A program made the translations under genes and the position numbers. This document shows, one piece after another, positions 54,030-62,261 of a stretch of 64,000 nucleotides of DNA. The first letter of the stretch is position 1; the number at the start of each line of letters is the position of its first letter. The stretch is taken from the NCBI GenBank assembly GCA_963741305.1, contig CAVUHL010000003.1, forward strand, positions 4,092,001-4,156,000. Direction: 5' to 3'. This DNA comes from DATMER01 sp963741305. GTDB taxonomy: Bacteria > Acidobacteriota > Thermoanaerobaculia > Multivoradales > UBA5704. The notes under the pieces were generated by a model, which ran no database searches, was not told the DNA's origin, and saw nothing but the letters and a program-made list of their open reading frames with translations.

Positions 54030-54446
54030 ATGAGTGTCGTAACCCACTTCGCCCGCCGTTTCCGCTTCCTGACCTTGCTGCGGGCGAGCCTCGTTTTGGG
54101 CGCTCTCTGGGATATCGCCTTCGCCCTGCTCCTGGCCTTTGCCCCCGAGGCGTCGGCCCGGGCCTTCGACCTGCCCCTTCCTCCCCTGCCAGAGGGAGCG
54201 TTCTATCTCTGGATCTTCGCCGTCGTCCTGCTGATGCTCGCGTCCCTCTATCTGCTGGCAGCGCGGGACACCCGCCGCTACAGCGGCATCGTCGCGGTGG
54301 CGATCGGCGGCCGGATCCTCGGCGGCCTCGTCCTCCTCTTTGCGGTGCTGCGCCCTCAGGGCGTGCCGGGGCTCGTCACCATGGCCGTGGCCGACCTGGG
54401 CTTCGGAATCGCCCACGCAGCATTCTGGCTGCCCATCCGCTCGTGA
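54030..54446 (+). CDS. Four-helix membrane protein, unknown function
   Basis: 138 residues with about four hydrophobic segments (roughly 15-38, 58-78, 86-105, 112-134). There is no recognised motif. Its stop overlaps the mlaE GTG start, so it is the first gene of the Mla-type operon and might help that system, but this is position-based only. Confidence 0.7.
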   Translation: MSVVTHFARRFRFLTLLRASLVLGALWDIAFALLLAFAPEASARAFDLPLPPLPEGAFYLWIFAVVLLMLASLYLLAARDTRRYSGIVAVAIGGRILGGLVLLFAVLRPQGVPGLVTMAVADLGFGIAHAAFWLPIRS

Positions 54447-55195
54447 AAACCCGCGAATTCGTGCAGGAGACCGGCGAGCTCGCCGTCCTCACCCTGAGGG
54501 CGTTCGCCGCGATGTTGCGTCCGCCCTATGAGATCGGCCTCTGGGTCAAGCAGATGGAGCAGATCGGCGTCCGCTCCCTCGGGGTCGCGGGCATCACGAC
54601 CATCTTCACCGGCATGGTCATGGCCCTTCAAACCTCGCTCAGCCTGCCCAGCCTGGGGGTCAAGTACTACATCGGCGCGGTGGTCTCGAAGTCGCTGGTG
54701 CGCGAGCTCGGGCCGGTGCTGGTCGCCCTCATCGTGGGTGGCCGGGTCGGCGCGGGCATGACCGCCGAGATCGGCACCATGAAGGTGACCGAGCAGATCG
54801 ACGCGCTGCGCTCCATGGCCGCGGACCCGGTCAAGAAGCTGGTCGTGCCCAAGCTGGTCGCGACCCTGGTCATGCTGCCGGCGCTGACCATCATCGGCGA
54901 CGGCCTGGGCATCCTGGGCGGCCTGGTCATCGCCGTCACCACCCTGGACCTGCCGGCGGGCCTCTACCTCAACGACGTCTTCGAGTCGCTCAACTTCGGC
55001 GACGTGGCGAGCGGCGTCGCTAAGTCCTTTTTCTTTGCATACTTTATCGCCATCGTCGGGTGCTACAATGGCCTCAACACCAAGGGCGGCGCGGACGGCG
55101 TGGGCCGGGCGACGACCAATACGGTGGTGCTCGCCGCGATCCTGGTCCTGATCTCCGACTTCTTCCTTACGAAGCTTTTCTACGTGCTGACTTGA
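54443..55195 (+). CDS. mlaE: MlaE-family ABC transporter permease
   Basis: 250 residues, five to six membrane segments. Family segments: TTIFTGMVMALQTSLSLPSL, LVRELGPVLVALIVGGRVGA, GMTAEIGTMKVTEQIDALRSM and NDVFESLNFGDVASGVAKS. Works with MlaF and the MCE protein MlaD to move phospholipids between inner and outer membranes. GTG start overlaps the previous gene. Confidence 0.94.
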   Translation: MKTREFVQETGELAVLTLRAFAAMLRPPYEIGLWVKQMEQIGVRSLGVAGITTIFTGMVMALQTSLSLPSLGVKYYIGAVVSKSLVRELGPVLVALIVGGRVGAGMTAEIGTMKVTEQIDALRSMAADPVKKLVVPKLVATLVMLPALTIIGDGLGILGGLVIAVTTLDLPAGLYLNDVFESLNFGDVASGVAKSFFFAYFIAIVGCYNGLNTKGGADGVGRATTNTVVLAAILVLISDFFLTKLFYVLT

Positions 55196-55207
55196 AGGAA
55201 CCAGATT

Positions 55208-55966
55208 GTGCCTGAAGCCCTCTATCAAATCCGCGGCCTGGTCAAAAAGTACGGCAGCCGCACCATCCTCGGCGGCCTGGACCTGGATGTCCACCGCGGC
55301 GAGTGCCTGGTCATCCTGGGCAAATCGGGCAGCGGCAAGAGCGTGACCCTGCGGCAGCTCAATGGCCTGGAGAAGCCGGACGCCGGCACCGTAACCTTCG
55401 ACGGCGTCGAGATCTCGTCCCTGGACGAGCGCGAGCTCTTCCCGCTGCGCCGCCGGATCGCCATGCTCTTCCAGAGCGGCGCGCTGTTCGACTCCATGAA
55501 CGTCATGGACAACGTGGCCTTCCCCCTGCGCGAGCACACGGAGCTCTCGGAATCCGAGATCTCCGACACCGTCCGCCAGAAGCTCGCCAAGGTGAACTTG
55601 AAGGACGTGGAGCGCAAGTTCCCCTCGGACCTCTCCGGCGGCATGCGCAAGCGGGTCGCGCTGGCCCGCTCGCTCGCCCTGGACCCCGAGGTGGTGCTGT
55701 TCGACGAGCCGACCACCGGGCTCGACCCCACGACCTCGGCCACGATCGGCAAGCTGATCAACTCGATCCAGAAAGAGCTGGGCGTGACCGCCGTCGTCGT
55801 CACCCATGACATTCCCCTGGCCCGGCGCGTCGGCGACCGGCTCGCCTACCTGGCGGATACGAAGCTCGCCTTCGTCGGGACCTGGGCCGAGTCCGAGGGC
55901 GCCGACCATCCGGAGCTGCGCCGGTTCCTGGCCGGCCAGGAGGAGGAGGAAGAGGATGCCGCGTAG
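55208..55966 (+). CDS. mlaF: MlaF-family ABC transporter ATP-binding protein
   Basis: 252 residues. Walker A LGKSGSGKSVTLRQLNGL, Q-loop MLFQSGALFDSMNV (SGALFDS is typical of MlaF), signature DLSGGMRKRVALARSLALDP, Walker B VVLFDEPTTGLDP and H-loop VVTHDI. The C-terminus is an acidic run. GTG start with GAAGGA 7 bases upstream. Second gene of the mlaEFD set. Confidence 0.95.
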   Translation: MPEALYQIRGLVKKYGSRTILGGLDLDVHRGECLVILGKSGSGKSVTLRQLNGLEKPDAGTVTFDGVEISSLDERELFPLRRRIAMLFQSGALFDSMNVMDNVAFPLREHTELSESEISDTVRQKLAKVNLKDVERKFPSDLSGGMRKRVALARSLALDPEVVLFDEPTTGLDPTTSATIGKLINSIQKELGVTAVVVTHDIPLARRVGDRLAYLADTKLAFVGTWAESEGADHPELRRFLAGQEEEEEDAA

Positions 55967-55976
55967 CGGAGGAAGC

Positions 55977-57254
55977 ATGTTCCGCGTCGGTCTGGTGATC
56001 CTGGTAGCCTTCGCCGTGCTGGCCACCGGCATCTTCCTGATCGGCGACAAGAACAACCTGTTCAGCCGCAAGAACCGGTACTTCATCGAGTTCAACTCGG
56101 TGAGCGGCCTGAAGCCCGGCAACCCGGTGCAGCTCAACGGCGTGGATGTGGGCACGGTGGACAAGGTCGTCCTCCCCCAGAACCCGACCGAGGAGCACAT
56201 CCAGGTCTGGATCAGCGTGGACGCGCAGTACGGCGAGCGCATCCGCGGCCCGGTCGATCCCCTGGTGCAGAGCACCTCCGGCGCCGGGCGGCCCGGATCG
56301 TCCCAGGCGCGGATCAAGACCCTTGGCCTCCTCGGCGACAAGTTCATCGAGCTCTCGACCGGCGCGCCCGAGCTGCAGGCCATCCCCAACGAGGGGGAGA
56401 TCCCGGCCGCCCAGCCCACCAACGTGGACGCCCTGCTCGCCTCGGGCGAGGACGTCATGAGCAACGTGGTCGAGATCTCGGCCTCGCTCTCCACCATCCT
56501 CGGCCGCATGGAGCGCGGCGAGGGGCTGCTCGGCCAGCTGACCACCGACTCCGAGTCGGGCCGGCGCCTGAGCTCCTCGCTCGTCGGCACCACCGAGGCG
56601 CTGGAGCGGATCGCCAGCACGATCGAGAACGGCGAAGGCCCGCTCGGCCGCCTGCTCAACGACAAGGCCATGGCCAACCAGCTCACCAGCTCGCTCGACC
56701 GCTTCGAGGGCATCCTCACCTCGGTCCAGAGCGGCCCCGGCCTCGCGCCGGCCCTCTTGAACGACCCAACGATGAAGACCAGCTTCCAGGACACCCTCGC
56801 CCAGCTCAACCAGGTGGCGCGGGACCTGCAGAGTTTGACCGGGGATCTGGAGACGCGCGAAGGCCTGCTCCCCCGCCTGGTCTACGACGAGGAGTACGGC
56901 CGGAAGGTGACCGGCGAGGTCCAGTCGATCGTGGACCGCCTGAGCGAAGCGTCCCGGAAGCTCACGGAGGGACAGGGCACGGTGCCCATGCTGCTCAACG
57001 ACCCGCAGATCTATGACGCCGTCAACGACGTCATCATCGGTGTCAACGAGTCGCGGATCCTGCGCTGGCTGATCCGCAACCGTCAGAAGAAGGGGATCGA
57101 GAGGAGATACAAGGACGAGGTGAAGGCGATCGAGGTCGAGGGAGGGACTCCCCCGCCGCTCGACAAGGGTCCGGACGTGATCGAGGAGGAGACTCCGGCT
57201 GAGCTGTTGCCGGAGCCCACCCCCACGCCGACCCCACCCCCGCCCGCGCCCTGA
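55977..57254 (+). CDS. mlaD: MlaD-type MCE-domain lipid-binding protein
   Basis: 425 residues. An N-terminal membrane anchor (MFRVGLVILVAFAVLATGIF) is followed by one MCE domain (RYFIEFNSVSGLKPGNPVQL, NGVDVGTVDKV, IKTLGLLGDKFIELSTG). A long helical region (about 160-390) has repeated GEGLLGQL / GEGPLGRLL / GPGLAPALL motifs typical of MlaD/Ttg2C-like tails. A Pro-rich end closes the protein. ATG 55977 is supported by GGAGGA; ATG 55956 overlaps mlaF. mlaB and mlaC were not found. Confidence 0.9.
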   Translation: MFRVGLVILVAFAVLATGIFLIGDKNNLFSRKNRYFIEFNSVSGLKPGNPVQLNGVDVGTVDKVVLPQNPTEEHIQVWISVDAQYGERIRGPVDPLVQSTSGAGRPGSSQARIKTLGLLGDKFIELSTGAPELQAIPNEGEIPAAQPTNVDALLASGEDVMSNVVEISASLSTILGRMERGEGLLGQLTTDSESGRRLSSSLVGTTEALERIASTIENGEGPLGRLLNDKAMANQLTSSLDRFEGILTSVQSGPGLAPALLNDPTMKTSFQDTLAQLNQVARDLQSLTGDLETREGLLPRLVYDEEYGRKVTGEVQSIVDRLSEASRKLTEGQGTVPMLLNDPQIYDAVNDVIIGVNESRILRWLIRNRQKKGIERRYKDEVKAIEVEGGTPPPLDKGPDVIEEETPAELLPEPTPTPTPPPPAP

Positions 57255-57260
57255 AGACGT

Positions 57261-58238
57261 ATGAGCAAGCACATCCTGGTCACCGGCGGCGCCGGCTTCA
57301 TCGGCTCACACCTGACGCGGCGTCTGCTCTCCCGGGGTGACCGGGTGACGGTGCTGGACGACTTCAACGACTTCTACGACCCGGCCCGCAAACGCCGCAA
57401 CGTCGCCCCCCTCCTGGAACGGCCTGACTACCGGCTGGTCGAGGGGGATATCCGCGATGAGGCGCTCGTGGACCAACTGTTTGCCGAGGGCAAATTCGAT
57501 GGCGTGGTGCACCTGGCGGCCCGCGCCGGGGTGCGGCCCAGCCTGCAGGAGCCGGTCCTCTATGAGGACGTGAACTGCATCGGAACGCTTCGCCTGCTGG
57601 AAGCGGCCCGCCGCCACGGCCCCGGCATCTTCATCTTCGGCTCGTCGTCGTCGGTCTACGGAATCAACGAAAAGGTGCCGTTCTCCGAGGCCGACGAGGT
57701 CAACCAGCCGATCAGCCCCTACGCGACCACCAAGCGCTCGGGGGAGCTGCTCTGCTACAACTACCATCACCTGTACGGGTTCCGCACCGCCTGCCTGCGC
57801 TTCTTCACGGTCTTCGGGCCGGGGCAACGGCCGGAGATGGCGATCCACAAGTTCACCGACCTGCTGGCGCGCGGCAAGACCGTCCCCATGTACGGCGACG
57901 GCAGCAGCCGGCGCGACTACACCTATGTGGATGACATCATCGATGGCGTGGCCGCGTCGCTCGACCTGGCGCCCGGCTTCGAGATCCTGAACCTCGGGGG
58001 GGCGGACACCACGTCGCTCAAGGACCTCATCCATTGGATTGCTGAAGAGCTTGCCGTAGAGCCGCGCATCGAATATCTTCCGGCACAACCCGGGGATGTG
58101 CCGATCACGTACGCCGATGTTTCCAAGGCGGCCCGGCTCCTGGGGTATTCCCCCAAGGTCCCGATCCGGGAAGGCCTGCGCCGCTTCGTGGCCTGGTATG
58201 TAGGTCAGTCAGAGCAGTCTGGAGGGCAACAACCATGA
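57261..58238 (+). CDS. NAD-dependent sugar epimerase (UDP-glucuronate 4-epimerase-like)
   Basis: 325 residues of extended SDR: ILVTGGAGFIGSHLTRRLLS, VVHLAARAGVRPSLQEP, FGSSSSVYGINEKVPFSE and the catalytic YATTK. The GVRPS and SSVYGxNxKVPFSE segments are typical of UDP-glucuronate 4-epimerases, giving UDP-galacturonate. UDP-glucuronate would come from the next gene's product. It overlaps ugd by 4 bases. Confidence 0.88.
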   Translation: MSKHILVTGGAGFIGSHLTRRLLSRGDRVTVLDDFNDFYDPARKRRNVAPLLERPDYRLVEGDIRDEALVDQLFAEGKFDGVVHLAARAGVRPSLQEPVLYEDVNCIGTLRLLEAARRHGPGIFIFGSSSSVYGINEKVPFSEADEVNQPISPYATTKRSGELLCYNYHHLYGFRTACLRFFTVFGPGQRPEMAIHKFTDLLARGKTVPMYGDGSSRRDYTYVDDIIDGVAASLDLAPGFEILNLGGADTTSLKDLIHWIAEELAVEPRIEYLPAQPGDVPITYADVSKAARLLGYSPKVPIREGLRRFVAWYVGQSEQSGGQQP

Positions 58239-59614
58239 ACATCTGCGTCGTCGGAACAGGCTATGTCGGACTGGTCACGGGAGCCTGCCTCGCCGACTTC
58301 GGCATGCAGGTCATCGGGGTCGACAAGGACGGCGGCAAGATCGAGCGCCTGTCGAACGGCGAGATCCCGATCTACGAGCCGGGGCTCAAGTCCCTGGTGA
58401 GAAAGAACATGGAAGAGGGGCGGCTCACCTTCTCGACCGACCTCGGGCCGGCCATCGAGGAGGCGCAGGCGGTGTTCATCGCCGTGGGCACGCCGCCCCG
58501 CGAGGACGGCTCCGCGGACCTCACCTTCATCCGCGAGGTGGCCGAGTCGATCGGCACCCACCTGAACGGCTACAAGGTCATCGTCACCAAGAGCACGGTG
58601 CCCATCGGCACGGGCCAGATGATCGAGCAGATCGTGCACGAAAAGGCGGGCGGCAAGCACCGCTTCGCCGTGGTGAGCAACCCCGAGTTCCTCCGCGAAG
58701 GCTCGGCCATCGACGACTTCATGCACCCGGACCGGGTGGTCATCGGCACACGCGATCCAAAAGCCGCGGAGCTGATGCGGGACATCTACTCGCCGCTCGC
58801 CGCCGCCGACGTACCGATCATCGTCACCGACGTGGAGAGCGCCGAGCTGATCAAGTACGCCTCGAACGGCTTCCTGGCGACCAAGATCTCGTTCATCAAC
58901 GAGGTTGCGCGCATCTGCGAGGCCTGGGGCGCCAACGTCGAGGTCGTGTCCAAGGGCATGGGCCTGGACAGCCGCATCGGCCCCAAGTTCCTGAGCGCCG
59001 GCCCCGGCTTCGGCGGCTCCTGCTTCCCCAAGGACACCCGCGCCGCCGCCCAGATCGCCCGCGACTCCAACCTCCGCTTCAAGATCATCGAGGCCGTGGT
59101 CGAGGTCAACGACGAGGTGCAGGCGCGCATGCTCGACAAGATCGGGTCGGCCCTGGACGGCGGGACCTCGGGCAAGACCGTCGCGGTCCTCGGCCTCTCG
59201 TTCAAGCCGAACACCGACGACGTGCGCGAGTCCCCGGCTCAGGTGATCGTGCGCGGGCTCCTGGCGGGCGGCGCCGAGGTCCGGGCCTACGATCCCGAGG
59301 CCATGGACGCCTTCGCGGAGATGATCGAGGAAGACTCCATCACGTATTGCAAGGACGCCTATGACGCCGCCGACGGCGCCGACGCCCTGGTGATCGTCAC
59401 CGAGTGGAACCAGTTCCGCAAGCTGGAGGTGGACCGTCTGCACCAGCTGCTCAAGCAGCCGCTGATCGTGGACCTCCGCAACCTCTACGAGCCCGACAAG
59501 ATGGCCGCCGCCGGGTTCCGTTATGTATCCATTGGCCGGCCCGAGGGGAAGCCCCAATCTCGGGTAGAAACGGCCCAGCTCCGTGCCGTTGCCGCGGGAG
59601 GCTCGAGATCGTGA
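58235..59614 (+). CDS. ugd: UDP-glucose 6-dehydrogenase
   Basis: 459 residues: NICVVGTGYVGLVTGACLAD (NAD site), GTPPREDGSADL, KSTVPIGTG, NPEFLREGSAIDDFMHPDRV, ELIKYASNGFLATKISFINE, the catalytic cysteine in PGFGGSCFPKDTRA and GLSFKPNTDDVRESPAQV. It oxidises UDP-glucose to UDP-glucuronate, the precursor for both flanking epimerase/decarboxylase products. Overlaps both neighbours by 4 bases. Confidence 0.97.
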   Translation: MNICVVGTGYVGLVTGACLADFGMQVIGVDKDGGKIERLSNGEIPIYEPGLKSLVRKNMEEGRLTFSTDLGPAIEEAQAVFIAVGTPPREDGSADLTFIREVAESIGTHLNGYKVIVTKSTVPIGTGQMIEQIVHEKAGGKHRFAVVSNPEFLREGSAIDDFMHPDRVVIGTRDPKAAELMRDIYSPLAAADVPIIVTDVESAELIKYASNGFLATKISFINEVARICEAWGANVEVVSKGMGLDSRIGPKFLSAGPGFGGSCFPKDTRAAAQIARDSNLRFKIIEAVVEVNDEVQARMLDKIGSALDGGTSGKTVAVLGLSFKPNTDDVRESPAQVIVRGLLAGGAEVRAYDPEAMDAFAEMIEEDSITYCKDAYDAADGADALVIVTEWNQFRKLEVDRLHQLLKQPLIVDLRNLYEPDKMAAAGFRYVSIGRPEGKPQSRVETAQLRAVAAGGSRS

Positions 59615-60564
59615 AGAAGAGGACCGTCGTTACCGGGGGGGCGGGGTTTCTGGGATCACACCTCTGCGAGCGCCTGATCGCCGAGGGCCACCGGGTGGCC
59701 TGCGTGGACAACCTGGTCACCGGGCGGACCGACAACATCCAGCACCTGATCGGGCGGGAGGACTTCCAGTTCATCCAGCACGACGTTTCGAACCCCTTCT
59801 TCGTCGAGGGAGAGGTCGACAACGTCCTGCACTTCGCGTCGCCGGCGAGCCCGGTCGACTACCTGGAGCTGCCGATCCAGACGCTCAAGGTCGGCTCGCT
59901 CGGCACGCACAACTCGCTCGGGCTCGCCAAGGCCAAAGGCGCGCGCTTCCTGCTCGCCTCGACCTCGGAGGTCTACGGCGATCCCAAGGAGCACCCGCAG
60001 ACCGAGAGCTACTGGGGCAACGTGAACCCGGTGGGGCCGCGCGGCGTCTATGACGAAGCCAAGCGCTTCGCCGAGGCCATGGCCATGGCCTACCACCGCA
60101 CCCACGGCCTCGAAGTGCGCATCGTGCGTATCTTCAACACCTACGGCCCGCGCATGCGGTTGCGCGACGGCCGCGTGGTGCCCGCCTTCCTGCAGCAGGC
60201 GCTCACCGGCGAGCCCATGACCGTGTTCGGCGAGGGCAAGCAGACGCGCTCCTTCTGCTACGTGGACGACCTCGTCGAGGGGATCTGGCGCCTGCTCAAC
60301 AGCGACCTGGCATCGCCGTGCAACATCGGCAACCCGCACGAGATGACCATCCTGGAGTTCGCCGAGACCATCCGCGACGCCGTGGGGAGCGAGAGCGAGA
60401 TCGAGTTCAAGCCGCTGCCGGTCGACGACCCACAGACCCGCCGGCCCGACATCACGCTCGCCCGCACCCGCCTGGGCTGGGAGCCGAAGGTCACGCTCGC
60501 CCAGGGCCTGGATAGCACCGTCGAATACTTCCGCACCGCGCTGACCCGCGAAGGACGGCTCTGA
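59611..60564 (+). CDS. UDP-glucuronate decarboxylase (UDP-xylose synthase)
   Basis: 317 residues from GTG 59611, overlapping the ugd stop. SDR motifs: TVVTGGAGFLGSHLCERLIA, VLHFASPASPVDYLELPIQT (a signature of UXS), LASTSEVYGDPKEHPQTESY, YDEAKRFAEAM and FNTYGPRMRLRDGRVVPAF. It converts UDP-glucuronate to UDP-xylose. Together with ugd and the epimerase it supplies acidic and pentose sugars for surface polysaccharide; glycosyltransferases are not in the window. Confidence 0.93.
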   Translation: MKKRTVVTGGAGFLGSHLCERLIAEGHRVACVDNLVTGRTDNIQHLIGREDFQFIQHDVSNPFFVEGEVDNVLHFASPASPVDYLELPIQTLKVGSLGTHNSLGLAKAKGARFLLASTSEVYGDPKEHPQTESYWGNVNPVGPRGVYDEAKRFAEAMAMAYHRTHGLEVRIVRIFNTYGPRMRLRDGRVVPAFLQQALTGEPMTVFGEGKQTRSFCYVDDLVEGIWRLLNSDLASPCNIGNPHEMTILEFAETIRDAVGSESEIEFKPLPVDDPQTRRPDITLARTRLGWEPKVTLAQGLDSTVEYFRTALTREGRL

Positions 60565-60830
60565 TGCAAGCTCACCTCAAGAACCTTGCCTTCGCCCTGG
60601 AAAAGTACCCGGAGCGGGTCGAGGCCGTCCCGCTCCAGGAGCTGGTCACCGAGAGCGCCCGCAAGAACGACAAGCGCCCGGCCTTCGTGAAGCTGAGCGT
60701 ACCCGACGACGTCGTGAAGCAGCTCCGCGGCCGGCCCGAGGATACGGACCTCGTGCTGCTCGTGCGGGTTCCCAAGGAAGTCCTGCAACGCCAGGGCAGC
60801 CTGATCGTCCTGCCCGGGGAGGTCCGCTAG
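60564..60830 (+). CDS. Hypothetical 88-aa protein
   Basis: ATG overlaps the TGA of the UDP-xylose synthase gene (TGATG) and the stop abuts the next gene, so it is embedded in the operon. It is a small charged protein with PERVEAVPLQELVTESARKN and a beta-rich C-terminal half (DLVLLVRVPKEVLQRQGSLI). No family recognised. Confidence 0.65.
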   Translation: MQAHLKNLAFALEKYPERVEAVPLQELVTESARKNDKRPAFVKLSVPDDVVKQLRGRPEDTDLVLLVRVPKEVLQRQGSLIVLPGEVR

Positions 60831-61112
60831 ATGAACTGCGTACGCTGCGGCCGTCCGGAAGCTCCGGCCCTCACCCGCCGTCCCATGCCCGGCCCGCTCG
60901 GCATCGAGATCCAGGAAAAGATCTGCGCCGACTGCTGGGCGGAATGGCAGAAGGTCGAGGTCATGGTGATCAACGAGCTCCGCCTGAACTTCATGGACCC
61001 CGACTCCCAGAAGGTCCTGAACCAGCACATGCGGGAGTTCCTCTTCCACGGGGGCACCGGAGCTTCTGGCGCGGTACCCATCGGCGGCGGCCCGGGTCCC
61101 ACGTCCCCGTAG
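60831..61112 (+). CDS. YggX-like Fe(II)-trafficking protein with two CxxC pairs
   Basis: 93 residues. GIEIQEKICADCWAEWQKVE, VMVINELRLNFMDPDSQKVL and NQHMREFLFHG match the YggX fold (family LGxxIxxxISxxAWxxWxxxQTxLINE...). Unlike classic YggX it has paired cysteines C3xxC6 and C32xxC35, which could form a zinc or iron rubredoxin-like knuckle. A Gly/Pro tail follows. The TAG stop (61110-61112) is part of a GTAGGGGC repeat. Role inferred: iron handling or oxidative-damage protection. Confidence 0.75.
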   Translation: MNCVRCGRPEAPALTRRPMPGPLGIEIQEKICADCWAEWQKVEVMVINELRLNFMDPDSQKVLNQHMREFLFHGGTGASGAVPIGGGPGPTSP

Positions 61113-61165
61113 GGGCGCCCCTTGTGGGTGCCCTTCCGGAGGGCGGCCACAAGGGGCGCCCCTAC
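61109..61165. repeat. Dispersed palindromic repeat, GTAGGGGC family, copy 5
   Basis: A 57-base near-perfect palindrome with ends GTAGGGGCGCCCCTTGTGGG and GGCCACAAGGGGCGCCCCTA + C around TTCCGGA. It shares the CTTGTGG...CCACAAG core with the element at 18342-18400 and the GTAGGGGC end with all copies. It supplies the stop codon of the YggX-like gene and ends 16 bases before the next start. Confidence 0.85.
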
Positions 61166-61180
61166 AGCGATGATCAACCC

Positions 61181-62236
61181 GTGCCTATAAATCCTCTGCT
61201 CCTCCCCGGCTACGCGGCCTACCTGAAGGAGGATTACGTCCAGGCGCTGATCGCCTGGGAAGATCCCTGGAAGGCCCTGACCGGGGATGACCGCGAGCTG
61301 TGCCTGGCGCTGATCCGCCTGGCCGGCGCCCTCCACCACCGCCGCGAGGGACGGCTGGATTCGGCCAATCATCTCTACGATTCCGGTCGCGATGTGCTGG
61401 CGGGTCTGCCTGCCGCGGTGTTGGGGGTGGACGTGGCGAAGCTGCGCAAGGAGATGCCGCCGTCCATCGACGAGGCTCTGAAAGCACCGCCACAGCTCCG
61501 GCCCGCGCCGCGCATCCCGCGGCGGCTCCTCATCCGTTTTCTGGCTCTGGTGGTGATCGTGGGCACCGGTTTCGCGCTGATCCGCTGGTCGCCGCTGGCC
61601 GAGTACCTGGACAAGGACGCGATCCTCGCCCTCTTCGAGCGCCTGCGCGGCACCTGGTGGGCGCCGGTGCTGCTCATCCTCTCCTACGTGGTGCTCTGTC
61701 CGCTCGGCGTGCCGGCGACGCCGATGGTGATCGCCGGGGCGGTGGTCTGGGGTGTGCTCTGGGGCTCGGTCTACAACGTGGTGGGGAGCTCGCTGGGCGC
61801 GGCGGCCACCTACTGGCTGGGCCGGGTGCTGGGGAGGGAGTTCGTCCTCCACCTCTTCGGCCGCAAGCTGCGGCGGGTGGAGCGGATGGTGGCGCGCCGC
61901 GGCGGCTTCTGGAGCCTGATGGGCATCCGCTTCCTCCCCCTCCCGTTCGCTCTGGTCAACTACTGCTGCGCCTTCGTGGGGATCAAGCCGGGGCTCTTCC
62001 TCTCCGCGACCTTCACGGGCCTGACGCTGACGGTCCCCTTCTTCACCTACTTCGCCCATGCCCTCTCGCAGGCGGCGGCGGGCGACCGCTCGGGCGTCTA
62101 CCTCCAGCTCGGCGTGGCCATGTTCCTGTTCTTTCTGGTCACTTTCCTCCCCCGCTTCCTGCAGGCGCGGAAGAGACGAGAGAAGTACCGGGCGCTTTTG
62201 GCTCGCCGGCAGGGACGGAACAGGCCGGTATCGTAG
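61181..62236 (+). CDS. DUF309 - VTT/DedA (SNARE-associated) membrane protein fusion
   Basis: 351 residues from GTG 61181. Residues 5-95 (LLPGYAAYLKEDYVQALIAW, LIRLAGALHHRREGRL) resemble the small helical DUF309 domain. Residues from about 113 form the VTT/DedA membrane domain with the key segment CPLGVPATPMVIAGAVVWGV, GSSLGAAATYWLGRVLGREF and MGIRFLPLPFALVNYCCAFV. DedA-type proteins help move lipid carriers or phospholipids across the membrane. An N-terminal DUF309 fused to VTT is not an arrangement I recognise. Confidence 0.82.
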   Translation: MPINPLLLPGYAAYLKEDYVQALIAWEDPWKALTGDDRELCLALIRLAGALHHRREGRLDSANHLYDSGRDVLAGLPAAVLGVDVAKLRKEMPPSIDEALKAPPQLRPAPRIPRRLLIRFLALVVIVGTGFALIRWSPLAEYLDKDAILALFERLRGTWWAPVLLILSYVVLCPLGVPATPMVIAGAVVWGVLWGSVYNVVGSSLGAAATYWLGRVLGREFVLHLFGRKLRRVERMVARRGGFWSLMGIRFLPLPFALVNYCCAFVGIKPGLFLSATFTGLTLTVPFFTYFAHALSQAAAGDRSGVYLQLGVAMFLFFLVTFLPRFLQARKRREKYRALLARRQGRNRPVS

Positions 62237-62261
62237 ATCAGGGCGCCTGCCACCCGATCCC

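Noticed and set aside
53988..54416. Minus-strand N-terminal extension of plsC
   Set aside because: It lies opposite the four-helix membrane protein gene and lacks acyltransferase features; plsC starts at 53987.
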